Below are positions 17,119 to 26,095 of a stretch of DNA of 64,000 nt, one piece after another. How positions within the stretch are numbered: the stretch's first letter is position 1; every line of letters begins with the position of its first letter. The notes beneath the pieces were generated by a model. That model had not been told where the DNA came from. It did not search any database and worked only from the letters and a program-made list of their open reading frames with translations. Position numbers and translations under genes: made by a program. The stretch lies in contig NZ_FNYA01000007.1 of NCBI RefSeq assembly GCF_900108955.1, forward strand, positions 124,001 through 188,000. The letters are read 5' to 3'. The stretch is from Flavobacterium terrigena (GTDB lineage: Bacteria; Bacteroidota; Bacteroidia; Flavobacteriales; Flavobacteriaceae).

Positions 17119-17724
17119 ATGGAAAATATAATTAAAATTATTATACTTACAATTTCTTTAAATTGTTATTCTCAATCACCAATAATTGATATTATCGATA
17201 AAGATGGAACTAGAACAACAAATGCATATTATAAAGATGTAAACAATTTATTAAATACATTTGAAGGAACTTGGCTTTATACTAATGGAGCAACTTCATT
17301 AAAAATTGTAATGATAAAAAAAATGCAACAATTTAATGGTAGATATTATGAAGATTTAATTATTGGCGAATACGAATATAAAGTAAATGATGTTATTGTG
17401 ATTAGTACTTTAAGCGAATTAAATAATAATTATTCAAACCAAAGTTCTCATAGCATAGCGGGAAGTTCAATAATGAATAACAATAATAGACCAATATGTA
17501 CAAATTGCACAGTAAACGAAAAAAGATTACGAACAGGTTTTGAAGACCCTGTGAGAGATTCGTATGGTACAATGATAGTTAAAAAAACAACACAAAATGG
17601 TTTAGAAGCTATTCAAATAAAGACAAGACTATCAGGCTATGGAACACCTTGGATTGAAGGCCAGCCTCAACCACCAACAGATTTTACAGTGCCTGCAGGC
17701 GAATATATATTAATTAAACAGTAA
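17119..17724 (+). CDS. DUF6705-like secreted protein, paralogue 3 (divergent)
   Basis: 201 residues from the ATG at 17119; the upstream ATG at 17098 lies inside the preceding gene and adds only seven residues. It has a signal peptide ending at NCYSQS. The family blocks are recognisable but diverged: GTWLYTNGATSLKIVMIKK, IIGEYEYKVND, CTNCTVNEKRLR, then PAGEYILIKQ. It is only 12 bases after the JAMM-like lipoprotein gene, so the two are probably one transcript. Ser or Cys as the mature N-terminus is unclear. Confidence 0.7.
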   Translation: MENIIKIIILTISLNCYSQSPIIDIIDKDGTRTTNAYYKDVNNLLNTFEGTWLYTNGATSLKIVMIKKMQQFNGRYYEDLIIGEYEYKVNDVIVISTLSELNNNYSNQSSHSIAGSSIMNNNNRPICTNCTVNEKRLRTGFEDPVRDSYGTMIVKKTTQNGLEAIQIKTRLSGYGTPWIEGQPQPPTDFTVPAGEYILIKQ

Positions 17725-17741
17725 CTCATATCTCATAACTT

Positions 17742-17774
17742 AAAACCTACAGGAATTTTCTTGTAGGTTTTTTG
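17742..17774 (+). terminator. Terminator, CCTACA family copy 4
   Basis: Same AAAACCTACA / TGTAGGTTTT stem as copy 1, including the GGAATTTTCT loop, after the third DUF6705-like gene. Confidence 0.85.
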
Positions 17775-17940
17775 TTTTTAATCTGTCCCGAAACTTCACG
17801 ATTATTTCTGATTCTTAATTAACTTCAAAATTCATTATTGATTGTTCGTTATTCAAAATTTTAAACTTGGAATTTTCAACTTGGAATTTTGAATATAGAA
17901 ATTTAATTTCTTTGTATATTAGCCGACCAAAACATCAACA

Positions 17941-19920
17941 TTGATATCAAAAGAAACCATAGAAAAAGTATTTGACCAAGCTCGTGTAGAGGAAGTCATT
18001 GGCGATTTCGTACAACTAAAACGTTCAGGAAGTAATATGAAAGGACTTTCTCCGTTTGTGAACGAAAAATCGCCTTCGTTTATGGTATCTCCAGTGAAAC
18101 AAATTTGGAAAGATTTTAGTTCGGGAAAAGGTGGCAACTCCGTGACTTTCTTAATGGAACACGAACATTTTACGTATCCGGAAGCCATAAAATATTTGGC
18201 CAACAAATACGGAATTGAAGTGGAAGAAACTATTGTTACCAATGAAGATTTAGAACAAGCCAACGAAAAAGAAAGTATGTATTTGGTTTCGGAATTTGCC
18301 CGAGATTATTTTCATAAAACGATGTTGAATACAGATGAAGGTCAAGCTATTGGTTTATCGTATTTTAAAGAACGTGGTTTTTCAAAAGGCACAATAGAAA
18401 AATTTCAACTTGGTTATTCTCCAGATTCTTGGGACGCATTTACAAAAGAAGCCTTAGGAAAAGCTTATAAATTAGAATATTTAGAAAAAACTGGTTTAAC
18501 CATCGTCAAACAAGAAGACGGAAAAACATTTGACCGATTCAAAGGTCGTGTCATGTTCCCAATTCAAAGTATGAGCGGTAGAGTTTTAGGTTTTGGTGGA
18601 AGAATTTTAACCAACGACAAAAAAGCAGCCAAATATTTAAATTCGCCAGAAAGCGAAATCTATCATAAAAGTAAAGTTCTTTACGGAATTTTTCAAGCAA
18701 AGCAATCGATTGCCAAACTAGACAATTGTTATTTGGTAGAAGGTTATACCGATGTAATTCAGTTCAATCAAAGTGGAATTGAAAACGTGGTAGCTTCTTC
18801 TGGAACGGCTTTAACGCCAGACCAAATTCGTTTAGTAAACAGATTAACCAATAATATTACCGTTCTTTTTGATGGTGATGCGGCGGGTTTACGCGCTTCT
18901 ATTCGTGGTATCGATTTAATTCTGGAAGCTGGAATGAACGTAAAAGTTTGTAGTTTTCCTGACGGAGAAGATCCAGATAGTTTCGCGAAAAACAATTCGT
19001 ACGAGGTTCTAAAACAATATTTAGACGAAAATTCGAAAGATTTTATTCAGTTTAAAGCCGATTTATTAGTTAAAGAAGCCAATAACGATCCGATAAAAAA
19101 AGCCGAATTAATTAGAGATATGGTTGTCAGTATTTCTAAAATTTCGGATTTCATAAAACGTGAAATTTACATTAAGGAATGTTCTCGTATCATGGATATT
19201 ACGGAAGACGTGATTCGTAGTACATTAGCACAAATAGAGAAAAAAGACGTTTCAGACGCGAATAAAAAATTCACTGAAGAGAAAAAAGCATTCGAAGTTC
19301 ATAAAAATAATGAACAGTTACAACCAGAAAAAATTGATAGTCAGTATATTTTCGAACAAAAAATTATTGAAATTTTATTGACTAACGGTTTAAAATCGGA
19401 AACGTTCACAGAAATTTTTCAAGCGGAAGACGAAACGGGAAATTTAGTCGATATTAAAGAAATAAATTCTTATAAAATTTACGAAAAAATATATTTGGCA
19501 CTTCATGAAGATGAAATTGAATTGTCTAATCCTGTTTTCAAGAATATTTATACGGATATTATCAATTATTACAATCAGAATTTAGAATTTGAGATTGATA
19601 AATACATTTCGGAAACTACACCTGAAATTACAGATAAAATCACATCAATACTAATGTTAGAAGAACGCGATTCTTTACACAAATGGCATTTAAGAAAAAT
19701 TGTTGTGGAAGATAAAGACATCAATTTAGAGCAAAATGTTTCTGAAACTATTTTATCTTACCGGTTTTTATTAATAGATAAAATGATTGCGGAAAATATG
19801 AAAAATATTTCGCCAGATGTGACTGTTGATAATTCAGAAATTTTATCTAATAGCAAGGATTTAATCACGTTAAGAAATGTAATTGCTAAAAACTTAGGTC
19901 GCGTTTTGGTACGATTTTAA
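17941..19920 (+). CDS. dnaG: DNA primase DnaG, zinc ligands lost, TTG start
   Basis: 659 residues. The N-terminal domain aligns with the CHC2 zinc-binding domain of DnaG (GLSPFVNEKSPSFMVSP ... KDFSSGKGGNSVTF), but the usual Cys and His ligands are replaced, and no Cys is present there. The TOPRIM part is intact: YLVEGYTDVIQF and TVLFDGDAAG. It makes RNA primers for replication. The start is TTG at 17941, forced by an in-frame TAG at 17920-17922 and the lack of any ATG or GTG between. The flavobacterial loss of the zinc ligands appears to be a lineage trait rather than decay. Confidence 0.93.
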   Translation: MISKETIEKVFDQARVEEVIGDFVQLKRSGSNMKGLSPFVNEKSPSFMVSPVKQIWKDFSSGKGGNSVTFLMEHEHFTYPEAIKYLANKYGIEVEETIVTNEDLEQANEKESMYLVSEFARDYFHKTMLNTDEGQAIGLSYFKERGFSKGTIEKFQLGYSPDSWDAFTKEALGKAYKLEYLEKTGLTIVKQEDGKTFDRFKGRVMFPIQSMSGRVLGFGGRILTNDKKAAKYLNSPESEIYHKSKVLYGIFQAKQSIAKLDNCYLVEGYTDVIQFNQSGIENVVASSGTALTPDQIRLVNRLTNNITVLFDGDAAGLRASIRGIDLILEAGMNVKVCSFPDGEDPDSFAKNNSYEVLKQYLDENSKDFIQFKADLLVKEANNDPIKKAELIRDMVVSISKISDFIKREIYIKECSRIMDITEDVIRSTLAQIEKKDVSDANKKFTEEKKAFEVHKNNEQLQPEKIDSQYIFEQKIIEILLTNGLKSETFTEIFQAEDETGNLVDIKEINSYKIYEKIYLALHEDEIELSNPVFKNIYTDIINYYNQNLEFEIDKYISETTPEITDKITSILMLEERDSLHKWHLRKIVVEDKDINLEQNVSETILSYRFLLIDKMIAENMKNISPDVTVDNSEILSNSKDLITLRNVIAKNLGRVLVRF

Positions 19921-19946
19921 AACGAAAACATCAGATACAGCAAAGC

Positions 19947-19975
19947 GAGTCGAAATATAAAACACACTTCGACTC
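19947..19975. terminator. Possible bidirectional terminator between dnaG and response regulator
   Basis: An 8-bp perfect stem GAGTCGAA / TTCGACTC with a 13-base loop lies between the two convergent genes. It has no clean T run, so confidence is low. Confidence 0.4.
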
Positions 19976-20007
19976 TACTCTTTCTTACTGTCAGATTTTT
20001 TAAACCC

Positions 20008-20637
20008 TTAAATAATCTCTAACTGTTTTGCCTTGTTGATTAAATCCAATAAATTAGTTACACTTAATTTTTGGAGTAAACGTAATTTGTAGGTACTAAT
20101 AGTTTTTTCATCTAAACCTAGTATTTTAGCGACTTCTTTGTTTTTTCGACCTTCGCTAAAATAGCGCAAAACCTCAATTTCTCTTGTAGATAATTTTTTA
20201 AATAAGCGTTCTGATTTTTTAGTTTTATTTAAAATCTCAATTGCTTTTCTAACTTCTGAACTGAAAACAAATTCTCCATTATTTACACGGATAATTGTGT
20301 TTTCTAATTCATCTAACTCAATGTTTTTTGACACATAACCTTTGACACCAGATTTTATAGCTGGTGGCGCATACAACGTATCAGAAACATTCGTAAAAAA
20401 AATCACATTCAACTTTGGGGTTTCTTGCAACAGTTTCTTAATTTTTAAAATACTATTTAGCCCTGATAATTCCGCATCTAAAATCACACAATCAACTGGA
20501 GAAGCTTCAATTTTTCGTAATAAATCATCATAATTTGAAACGACTTCTTCAATCTTAATCGTAGAACTATTTTTAAAATAGGTTTGTATTCCCAGGTGTA
20601 CCACCGGAGAATTATCTGCTAAACAAACTGTAATCAT
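20008..20637 (-). CDS. LuxR/NarL-type response regulator
   Basis: 209 residues. The receiver domain has LADNSP at the acidic pocket, the phospho-acceptor Asp in CVILDAEL, Thr/Asn at FFTN, and Lys in GYVSK. The C-terminal LuxR helix-turn-helix is LSTREIEVLRYFSEGRKNKE...TISTYKLRLLQKL. One acidic-pocket Asp is replaced by Ala (LAD rather than DD). It should be a DNA-binding regulator activated by a sensor kinase; no kinase gene is adjacent, so the partner is encoded elsewhere. Confidence 0.92.
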   Translation of the reverse strand: MITVCLADNSPVVHLGIQTYFKNSSTIKIEEVVSNYDDLLRKIEASPVDCVILDAELSGLNSILKIKKLLQETPKLNVIFFTNVSDTLYAPPAIKSGVKGYVSKNIELDELENTIIRVNNGEFVFSSEVRKAIEILNKTKKSERLFKKLSTREIEVLRYFSEGRKNKEVAKILGLDEKTISTYKLRLLQKLSVTNLLDLINKAKQLEII

Positions 20638-20712
20638 ACTACTATCTTTTTAAAATGTTAGCAATAATTTTATTACACAAAATTAGCGAAAATTTTTCTA
20701 AAAAAGTACTAT

Positions 20713-21540
20713 TTATCTGATTATAAATTCTTTCGGAATTTCACAAACCGGAATAGGTTTCATTTTATGTTGGTTGATCTTATTTCGTTGCGAATAAATC
20801 CTAAAAACTTCCGCTTGTCTTCCTTCAAAATCTTCAGCAACTTTTCCTTTATCCTTTTCTAACATCGCCCATTCTAATTCGTCATAACTCGCTCCTAATT
20901 GGTCTTCATCACTTCTATCACCACCTAATGCAGCATCAGTAAACAAACCATCAGTTGGTTTCGCAACTAAAATACTTTCAGGAACACCTACAAATTTAGC
21001 AAGTTGTCTTACTTCACTTTTCATTAAATCGGCAATCGGACTCACATCTACTCCACCATCACCATATTTTGTATAAAATCCAACACCAAAATCTTCCACT
21101 TTATTTCCTGTTCCTGCAACCAAAAAGCCATGAATTCCTGCCAAATAATACAAAGTTGTCATTCTCAAACGAGCTCTTGTATTGGCTAAAGCTAAAAACA
21201 ATACTTCTTCTTTTTCACAAGTTGGCACACTATTTTTAAACGTTTCAAAACTTGGCGTTAAATCAACCCTATCGTTAAATACGTTAGGAAAACGTTTTTT
21301 CAATTGATTAATATGTTCATTAGCTCGATTCACATGACTTTCCGCTTGGTGAATTGGCATTTCCACACACAAAACAGGAAAACCCGTTTGTGCACACAAA
21401 GTTGAAGTTAGCGCGCTATCAATCCCGCCAGAAATTCCAATTACAAAACCTTTTACGCCAGAATTCTCCGCATATGTTTTCAACCAATTCACAATATGAG
21501 CGTTAATTCCTTCTAAATTTAACGTTGTTTTATTTGACAT
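20713..21540 (-). CDS. nadE: NAD+ synthase
   Basis: 275 residues. The ATP pyrophosphatase P-loop is GISGGIDSALTS, followed by RARLRMTTLYYLA and a GTGNKVEDFGVGFYTKYGDGGVD block, which is diagnostic for NadE. No nitrilase/glutaminase domain is attached, so ammonia is the expected nitrogen donor. It catalyses the last step of NAD synthesis. It is divergent from gldB, an arrangement I recall from other flavobacteria. Confidence 0.94.
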   Translation of the reverse strand: MSNKTTLNLEGINAHIVNWLKTYAENSGVKGFVIGISGGIDSALTSTLCAQTGFPVLCVEMPIHQAESHVNRANEHINQLKKRFPNVFNDRVDLTPSFETFKNSVPTCEKEEVLFLALANTRARLRMTTLYYLAGIHGFLVAGTGNKVEDFGVGFYTKYGDGGVDVSPIADLMKSEVRQLAKFVGVPESILVAKPTDGLFTDAALGGDRSDEDQLGASYDELEWAMLEKDKGKVAEDFEGRQAEVFRIYSQRNKINQHKMKPIPVCEIPKEFIIR

Positions 21541-21619
21541 AATTTTAATAAATAATTTAGGTATATAATTATATATTTGCAGTTCAATAATTTTTGATAA
21601 AAATAGTAAATTTCATACG

Positions 21620-22579
21620 ATGAAAAAATTAATCTTTTTACTTATTTCAGGATGCTTCTTCATTCAATGCAAAAAAAATGATGCTGTTGAAATTGTGGAC
21701 GTCAAAAAATCAGTAGATTTAAATATAGAACGTTTCGATAAATTATATGCCAAAGCAACTGTTAAAACGCTACCCGATTTAAAAAACCAATATCCGTTTT
21801 TATTTCCAAAACAGTTTCCAGATTCTATTTGGTATGCAAAAATTAGCGACCCAATTTTTAAAGAATTAAACGTGGAAGTTGAAAAACAATTTCCTGATAA
21901 TAAAAAATTTGAAGACGGTTTAGAAATGATGGTTTCTCGTGTAAAGCATTATTTTCCAGATGAAAAAACGCCAAGAGTAATTACCTTAGTAAATGAAGTT
22001 TTAATTGACAAGAAGGCCTTTTACACCAATGATTTGATCTTAATTTCTTTAGATACGTATTTAGGGAAAAATCATAAGTTTTATGAGCCTTTTGCAGAAT
22101 ATCAAAAAGCAAATTTAGAACCAAATCAAATATTACCTGATTTAGTGACTAATTTTGCCTTCAGAAAAATTGTCCCTTCACAAGACAAAACATTAATTAG
22201 TGAAATGATTTATTTTGGGAAATTACACTATTTAAAAGACTTACTAATTCCAGAAGTTCCAAATTATCAGAAAATTGGATATACAGAAATGCAAGAAAAA
22301 TTCTGTATCGAAAACGAATCGCAAATGTGGAGTTATTTAGTAAATGAAAAATTACTATACGATAATAACATTAAAAACTACCAACGTTTTATTGAAGACG
22401 GACCATTTACAAAATTTTATTTGGACATCGATAGAGAATCACCTGGTAGAGTTGGACAATGGTTAGGTTGGCAAATTGTAAAAAGTTATATAGAAAATAA
22501 CGATGTTACTTTAGACGAACTTTTAAAAACAGAACCAACTGTAATATTTAACAAATCAGGTTATAAGCCTAAAAAATAA
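21620..22579 (+). CDS. gldB: Gliding motility lipoprotein GldB
   Basis: 319 residues. Lipoprotein signal ending at CFFIQC. The body (NIERFDKLYAKATVKTLPDL ... YPFLFPKQFPDSIWY ... SRVKHYFP) matches GldB as I know it, and gldC follows directly, as in Flavobacterium johnsoniae. GldB is needed for gliding and, through that apparatus, for type IX secretion. TATATTTG at 21572-21579 is a probable -7 element, giving a leader of roughly 35 bases. Confidence 0.9.
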   Translation: MKKLIFLLISGCFFIQCKKNDAVEIVDVKKSVDLNIERFDKLYAKATVKTLPDLKNQYPFLFPKQFPDSIWYAKISDPIFKELNVEVEKQFPDNKKFEDGLEMMVSRVKHYFPDEKTPRVITLVNEVLIDKKAFYTNDLILISLDTYLGKNHKFYEPFAEYQKANLEPNQILPDLVTNFAFRKIVPSQDKTLISEMIYFGKLHYLKDLLIPEVPNYQKIGYTEMQEKFCIENESQMWSYLVNEKLLYDNNIKNYQRFIEDGPFTKFYLDIDRESPGRVGQWLGWQIVKSYIENNDVTLDELLKTEPTVIFNKSGYKPKK

Positions 22580-22636
22580 TTTTCGATTTACGATTTACAA
22601 TTAAAAATTTACGATTAAAAACTATAAAACACAAAC

Positions 22637-22966
22637 ATGAGCAAAACATCTGAAATAAAAGTAAATATAGAATTAGACCAAAACAATGTGCCTGAAAAAT
22701 TAACTTGGTCAGCACAAGACGGCGGTGTAAATAATGAAGAAGCAAAAACCGTTTTATTATCTATTTGGGATGCGAAAGCGAAAGAAACACTTCGTATCGA
22801 CTTATGGACAAAAGACATGCCAGTTGATGAAATGAAAATCTTTTTTCACCAAACATTAGTAGCCATGACAGATACCTTTCAACGTGCGACTGGCGATGAA
22901 AAAATGGCTGGAGCAATGACAGATTTCTGTGATTATTTTGCCGAAAAATTAGAATTAAAGAAATAA
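22637..22966 (+). CDS. gldC: Gliding motility protein GldC
   Basis: 109 residues without a signal peptide. The N-terminus (SKTSEIKVNIELDQNNVPEKL) and the core (WDAKAKETLRIDLWTKDMPVDEMK...FFHQTL) match GldC. It is 57 bases downstream of gldB, and the gap contains short repeats of a TTTACGATT-like word. It is cytoplasmic or peripheral, and its exact contribution to gliding is not clear from sequence. Confidence 0.9.
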   Translation: MSKTSEIKVNIELDQNNVPEKLTWSAQDGGVNNEEAKTVLLSIWDAKAKETLRIDLWTKDMPVDEMKIFFHQTLVAMTDTFQRATGDEKMAGAMTDFCDYFAEKLELKK

Positions 22967-22997
22967 AAAAAATCTCCCGATTGGGAGATTTTTTTTA
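22965..22997 (+). terminator. Terminator between gldC and acyl-CoA hydrolase/transferase gene
   Basis: AAAAATCTCCC-gatt-GGGAGATTTTTTT is a symmetric hairpin with A and T runs on both sides, so it can serve both convergent genes. Confidence 0.88.
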
Positions 22998-24263
22998 TTT
23001 AATCATATCAAAATACCCTTTTTCAACCGCTTCTTGATGATTGGGATGTGCAATTTTTACCATTTCATTTACACGTTGCTTTAACGTTTTTCCGTATAAA
23101 TTCGCAATTCCATTTTCAGTAATAATATATTGAACATGAGAACGAGTGGTTACTACTCCAGCGCCTTGTTTTAAATATGGAACAATTCTGCTTTCGCCTT
23201 TTTTGGTTATTGATGGTAATGCAATAATTGCTTTTCCACCATCGCTTAAAGACGCACCTCTAATAAAATCCATCTGACCTCCTACTCCAGAATACATTTT
23301 TGCTCCAATTGAATCGGCACAAACTTGTCCGGTAACATCAACTTCAATAGCAGAATTAATAGCAATCATTTTTGGGTTTTTTCTAATAATTGCCGTGTCA
23401 TTTACTAATGAAGATTCTTTCATTTCAATAAATGGATTGTCGTTTACAAAATCGTATAATCTTTTCGAACCAATAAGAAAAGTAGCCAAAGCTCTTCCTC
23501 TTGAAGTACCTTTATAATTACAATTAATGACATCGTTTTCAATTAAATCAATTACACCATCGGAAAACATTTCAGTATGTAAACCTAAATCTTTATGATT
23601 TTTTAATTTACTCAAAGCCGCATTCGGAATAGAGCCAATTCCCATTTGCAACGTACTTTTATTCTCTATTAAAGAAGCTACATATTCACCAATTTTTTCT
23701 TCTTCCGCAGAAAAACTACATACTTCGTGAGCGAAAATAGGCACATCAACTTCTACCAAATAATTAATTTCAGAGACGTGTAAAATTCCATCTCCAAAAG
23801 TTCTTGGCATATTTTTATTGACTTGAGCGATCACTATTTTTGCGTTTTCAATCGCAGCGATACTCGCTTCAACTGACACACCTAAAGAACAATATCCGTG
23901 ACTATCTGGTGGTGAAACATGAATAAAAACTACATCTAACACCACAACTTTTTTCCGAAACAACAAAGGCAATTCACTCAAGAAAACTGGCGTATAAGAA
24001 CCATTTCCTGCTTTTAACGTGTGGCGTACATTCGCACCAATAAAAAAAGAATTCACATGAAAACTTGCTGCTAATTCCGGATTAGCATACGGAGCTTCAC
24101 CTTCTGTATGCAAATGACAAATTTCTACATCTCTTAATTCATTAGCTCTTTCTGCAAGTGCTTTAGTTAAAATTGTTGGAGTAGCCGCCGCTGCTTGAAC
24201 ATAAATTCTATCACCTGACTTCACAACTTGTACAGCTTCCGCTGCAGTAACATATTTACTCAT
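22995..24263 (-). CDS. Acetyl-CoA hydrolase/transferase family protein
   Basis: 422 residues, cytoplasmic. It has the two-domain architecture of the 4-hydroxybutyrate/acetate CoA-transferase family: MGIGSIPNAAL followed by LHTEMFSDGVIDL, where Glu would form the CoA thioester, and GGQMDFIRGASLSDGGKAI. It moves CoA between acyl-CoA and a carboxylate or hydrolyses it. The preferred acyl group cannot be read. It is convergent with gldC and shares its terminator. Confidence 0.9.
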   Translation of the reverse strand: MSKYVTAAEAVQVVKSGDRIYVQAAAATPTILTKALAERANELRDVEICHLHTEGEAPYANPELAASFHVNSFFIGANVRHTLKAGNGSYTPVFLSELPLLFRKKVVVLDVVFIHVSPPDSHGYCSLGVSVEASIAAIENAKIVIAQVNKNMPRTFGDGILHVSEINYLVEVDVPIFAHEVCSFSAEEEKIGEYVASLIENKSTLQMGIGSIPNAALSKLKNHKDLGLHTEMFSDGVIDLIENDVINCNYKGTSRGRALATFLIGSKRLYDFVNDNPFIEMKESSLVNDTAIIRKNPKMIAINSAIEVDVTGQVCADSIGAKMYSGVGGQMDFIRGASLSDGGKAIIALPSITKKGESRIVPYLKQGAGVVTTRSHVQYIITENGIANLYGKTLKQRVNEMVKIAHPNHQEAVEKGYFDMIK

Positions 24264-24386
24264 ACCTGATTTTTACACAAAATTACTAGCCAAATTATGC
24301 TTAAAATATGACAAAACTCATACTTCTTCATAAAGATAAAAATTATTGAAAGAATATTGTATTTTTGCAATCTCAATTTCAAGAAG

Positions 24387-25205
24387 ATGATTATAATAAA
24401 AACCGCAGAAGAAATAGAATTGATGCGCGAAAGTGCTCTGATTGTTTCTAAAACTTTAGGAATGATTGCGAAGGAAATTAAACCAGGAGTTACTACATTA
24501 TATTTAGATAAATTAGCAGAAACATTCATCCGTGATCATGGTGCTGAGCCAGCATTTTTAGGTATGTATGGATTTCCTAATTCATTATGTATGAGTCCGA
24601 ATACGCAAGTGGTTCACGGAATCCCAAACAATGTTCCTTTACAAGATGGTGATATCATTTCTGTAGATTGCGGAACGCTTAAAAATGGTTTTTACGGAGA
24701 TCACGCCTATACTTTTGAAGTTGGCGAAGTAGCTGAAGAAACTAAAAAATTATTACAAGTTACCAAAGAATCTTTATACGCAGGAATTAGAGAAACTAAA
24801 GCAGGTAATCGTGTGGAAGATATCGGATATGCGATTCAAACGTATTGTGAAAGTCGTGGTTATGGTGTCGTTCGTGAATTATGTGGTCATGGTTTAGGAA
24901 GAAAAATGCACGAAGATCCAGAAGTGGCGAATTACGGAAAACGCGGTAGAGGAAAAAAATTAGTCAACGGTATGGTAATTGCCATTGAACCTATGATTAA
25001 TTTAGGAACCAAAAACATAATACAACATAAAGACGGTTGGACAATTACAACTGCGGATAACAAACCTTCTGCTCACTTTGAACATGATGTAGCTATCGTA
25101 AATGGAAAACCAGAATTACTTTCTACTTTCGCTTATATTTATGAAGCGCTAGGAATTGTGAGTAACGAAGAAGATGGATTAAGAAGCGTACCGTTAGTTT
25201 TATAA
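24387..25205 (+). CDS. map: Type I methionine aminopeptidase
   Basis: 272 residues from the ATG at 24387; an upstream TTG at 24357 lies before the promoter -7 box (TATTTTTG, 24360-24367) and is rejected. Metal ligands are visible: the Asp of SVDCGTLKNGFYGDHAYTF, the His of GHGLGRKMHEDP, and the Glu of AIEPMI and HFEHDVAI. It removes the initiator Met from nascent proteins. Together with its clear promoter it is probably a single-gene transcript or leads the methyltransferase downstream. Confidence 0.94.
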   Translation: MIIIKTAEEIELMRESALIVSKTLGMIAKEIKPGVTTLYLDKLAETFIRDHGAEPAFLGMYGFPNSLCMSPNTQVVHGIPNNVPLQDGDIISVDCGTLKNGFYGDHAYTFEVGEVAEETKKLLQVTKESLYAGIRETKAGNRVEDIGYAIQTYCESRGYGVVRELCGHGLGRKMHEDPEVANYGKRGRGKKLVNGMVIAIEPMINLGTKNIIQHKDGWTITTADNKPSAHFEHDVAIVNGKPELLSTFAYIYEALGIVSNEEDGLRSVPLVL

Positions 25206-25225
25206 AAATCAACAAGTATATTATA

Positions 25226-25258
25226 AACCCTTCAAGAGTTTGAAACTCGTGAAGGGTT
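25226..25258 (+). other. Perfect-type hairpin, AACCCTTC / GAAGGGTT
   Basis: A long imperfect palindrome: AACCCTTC and GAAGGGTT enclose GAGTTT / AAACTC. There is no T run after it, so termination is weak. It resembles the palindromic spacers common between flavobacterial genes. It lies between map and the methyltransferase gene. Confidence 0.6.
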
Positions 25259-25275
25259 CAACATAAAAATAAAAA

Positions 25276-26046
25276 ATGAAAAGAATTTTCAAATTTATCC
25301 TAAATACCATTCCGCGTCCTATCTTAATTAGATTGAGTATTGTGGCACGTCCTATTATTGCATTCTTATTAAAAGGAAATAAATTCACCGACCCAATTGA
25401 TGGAAATAGCTTCCGAATGTTTTTACCTTACGGATACGGAACACAAAGAAATAATGTGTTATCACCAAGTACTTTATCTTTAGAAAGACATCGTTTATTA
25501 TGGTTGTATCTTCAAAATGAAACAAACTTTTTCACTTCAACAGAAAAAATTAAAGTATTGCATTTCGCACCAGAACAAGAGTTTTACAAACGTTTTAAAA
25601 AACAAGCGAATTTAGATTACACCACTACCGATTTACTTTCGCCATTGGCAGATGTAAAAGCAGACATTTGTAATTTACCTTTTCAAGATAATACGTATGA
25701 TATGATTTTGTGTAATCACGTTTTAGAACACATTCCAGATGATACTAAAGCAATGCAAGAATTATATCGAGTAATGAAACCTGGCGGAATGGGGATATTC
25801 CAAATTCCTCAAGATTTAAAAAGAGACATTACTTTTTCAGATGATTCAATTACCGATCAAAAAGAACGTGCTAAAATTTTTGGACAATACGATCACGTTC
25901 GTGTGTATGGAAGAGATTATTTCGACAAATTAAGAAGTATTGGTTTCCGTGTAGAAGAAGTGGATTACACCAACACCATTCCAACTGATTTAGTAGAAAA
26001 ATATTGTTTAGCTAAAGGAGAAATTATTCCTGTGGTTTATAAATAG
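25276..26046 (+). CDS. Class I SAM-dependent methyltransferase
   Basis: 256 residues. The post-I region reads NLDYTTTDLL, and the PFQDNTYDMILCNHVLEHIPDD block is the methyltransferase-11 motif, followed by ELYRVMKPGGMGIFQIP. A hydrophobic and basic N-terminus (KRIFKFILNTIPRPILIRL) may associate with the membrane. The acceptor is unknown; lipid, quinone or polysaccharide substrates are all possible. It follows map by 70 bases, with a hairpin between. Confidence 0.85.
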   Translation: MKRIFKFILNTIPRPILIRLSIVARPIIAFLLKGNKFTDPIDGNSFRMFLPYGYGTQRNNVLSPSTLSLERHRLLWLYLQNETNFFTSTEKIKVLHFAPEQEFYKRFKKQANLDYTTTDLLSPLADVKADICNLPFQDNTYDMILCNHVLEHIPDDTKAMQELYRVMKPGGMGIFQIPQDLKRDITFSDDSITDQKERAKIFGQYDHVRVYGRDYFDKLRSIGFRVEEVDYTNTIPTDLVEKYCLAKGEIIPVVYK

Positions 26047-26095
26047 TTGTTTTTGGCATAGTTTTTATATCTTTATAAAATTGAAAACCTAATTT

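Noticed and set aside
15752..17724. Polymorphic toxin with immunity protein
   Set aside because: The large protein is a lipoprotein, not a secreted toxin with a delivery domain, and pairing with DUF6705-like proteins as immunity is unproven. Kept only as a possibility.
17850..17905. Direct repeat around CTTGGAATTTT
   Set aside because: Two short copies in an A+T-rich spacer; a common flavobacterial spacer form without further structure.
25226..25258. Terminator of map
   Set aside because: A good hairpin but without a T run; listed as a hairpin only.
25341..25353. Sigma-54-like TGGCACG word
   Set aside because: It lies inside the methyltransferase coding region, has no TTG at the right spacing and no gene start follows it.
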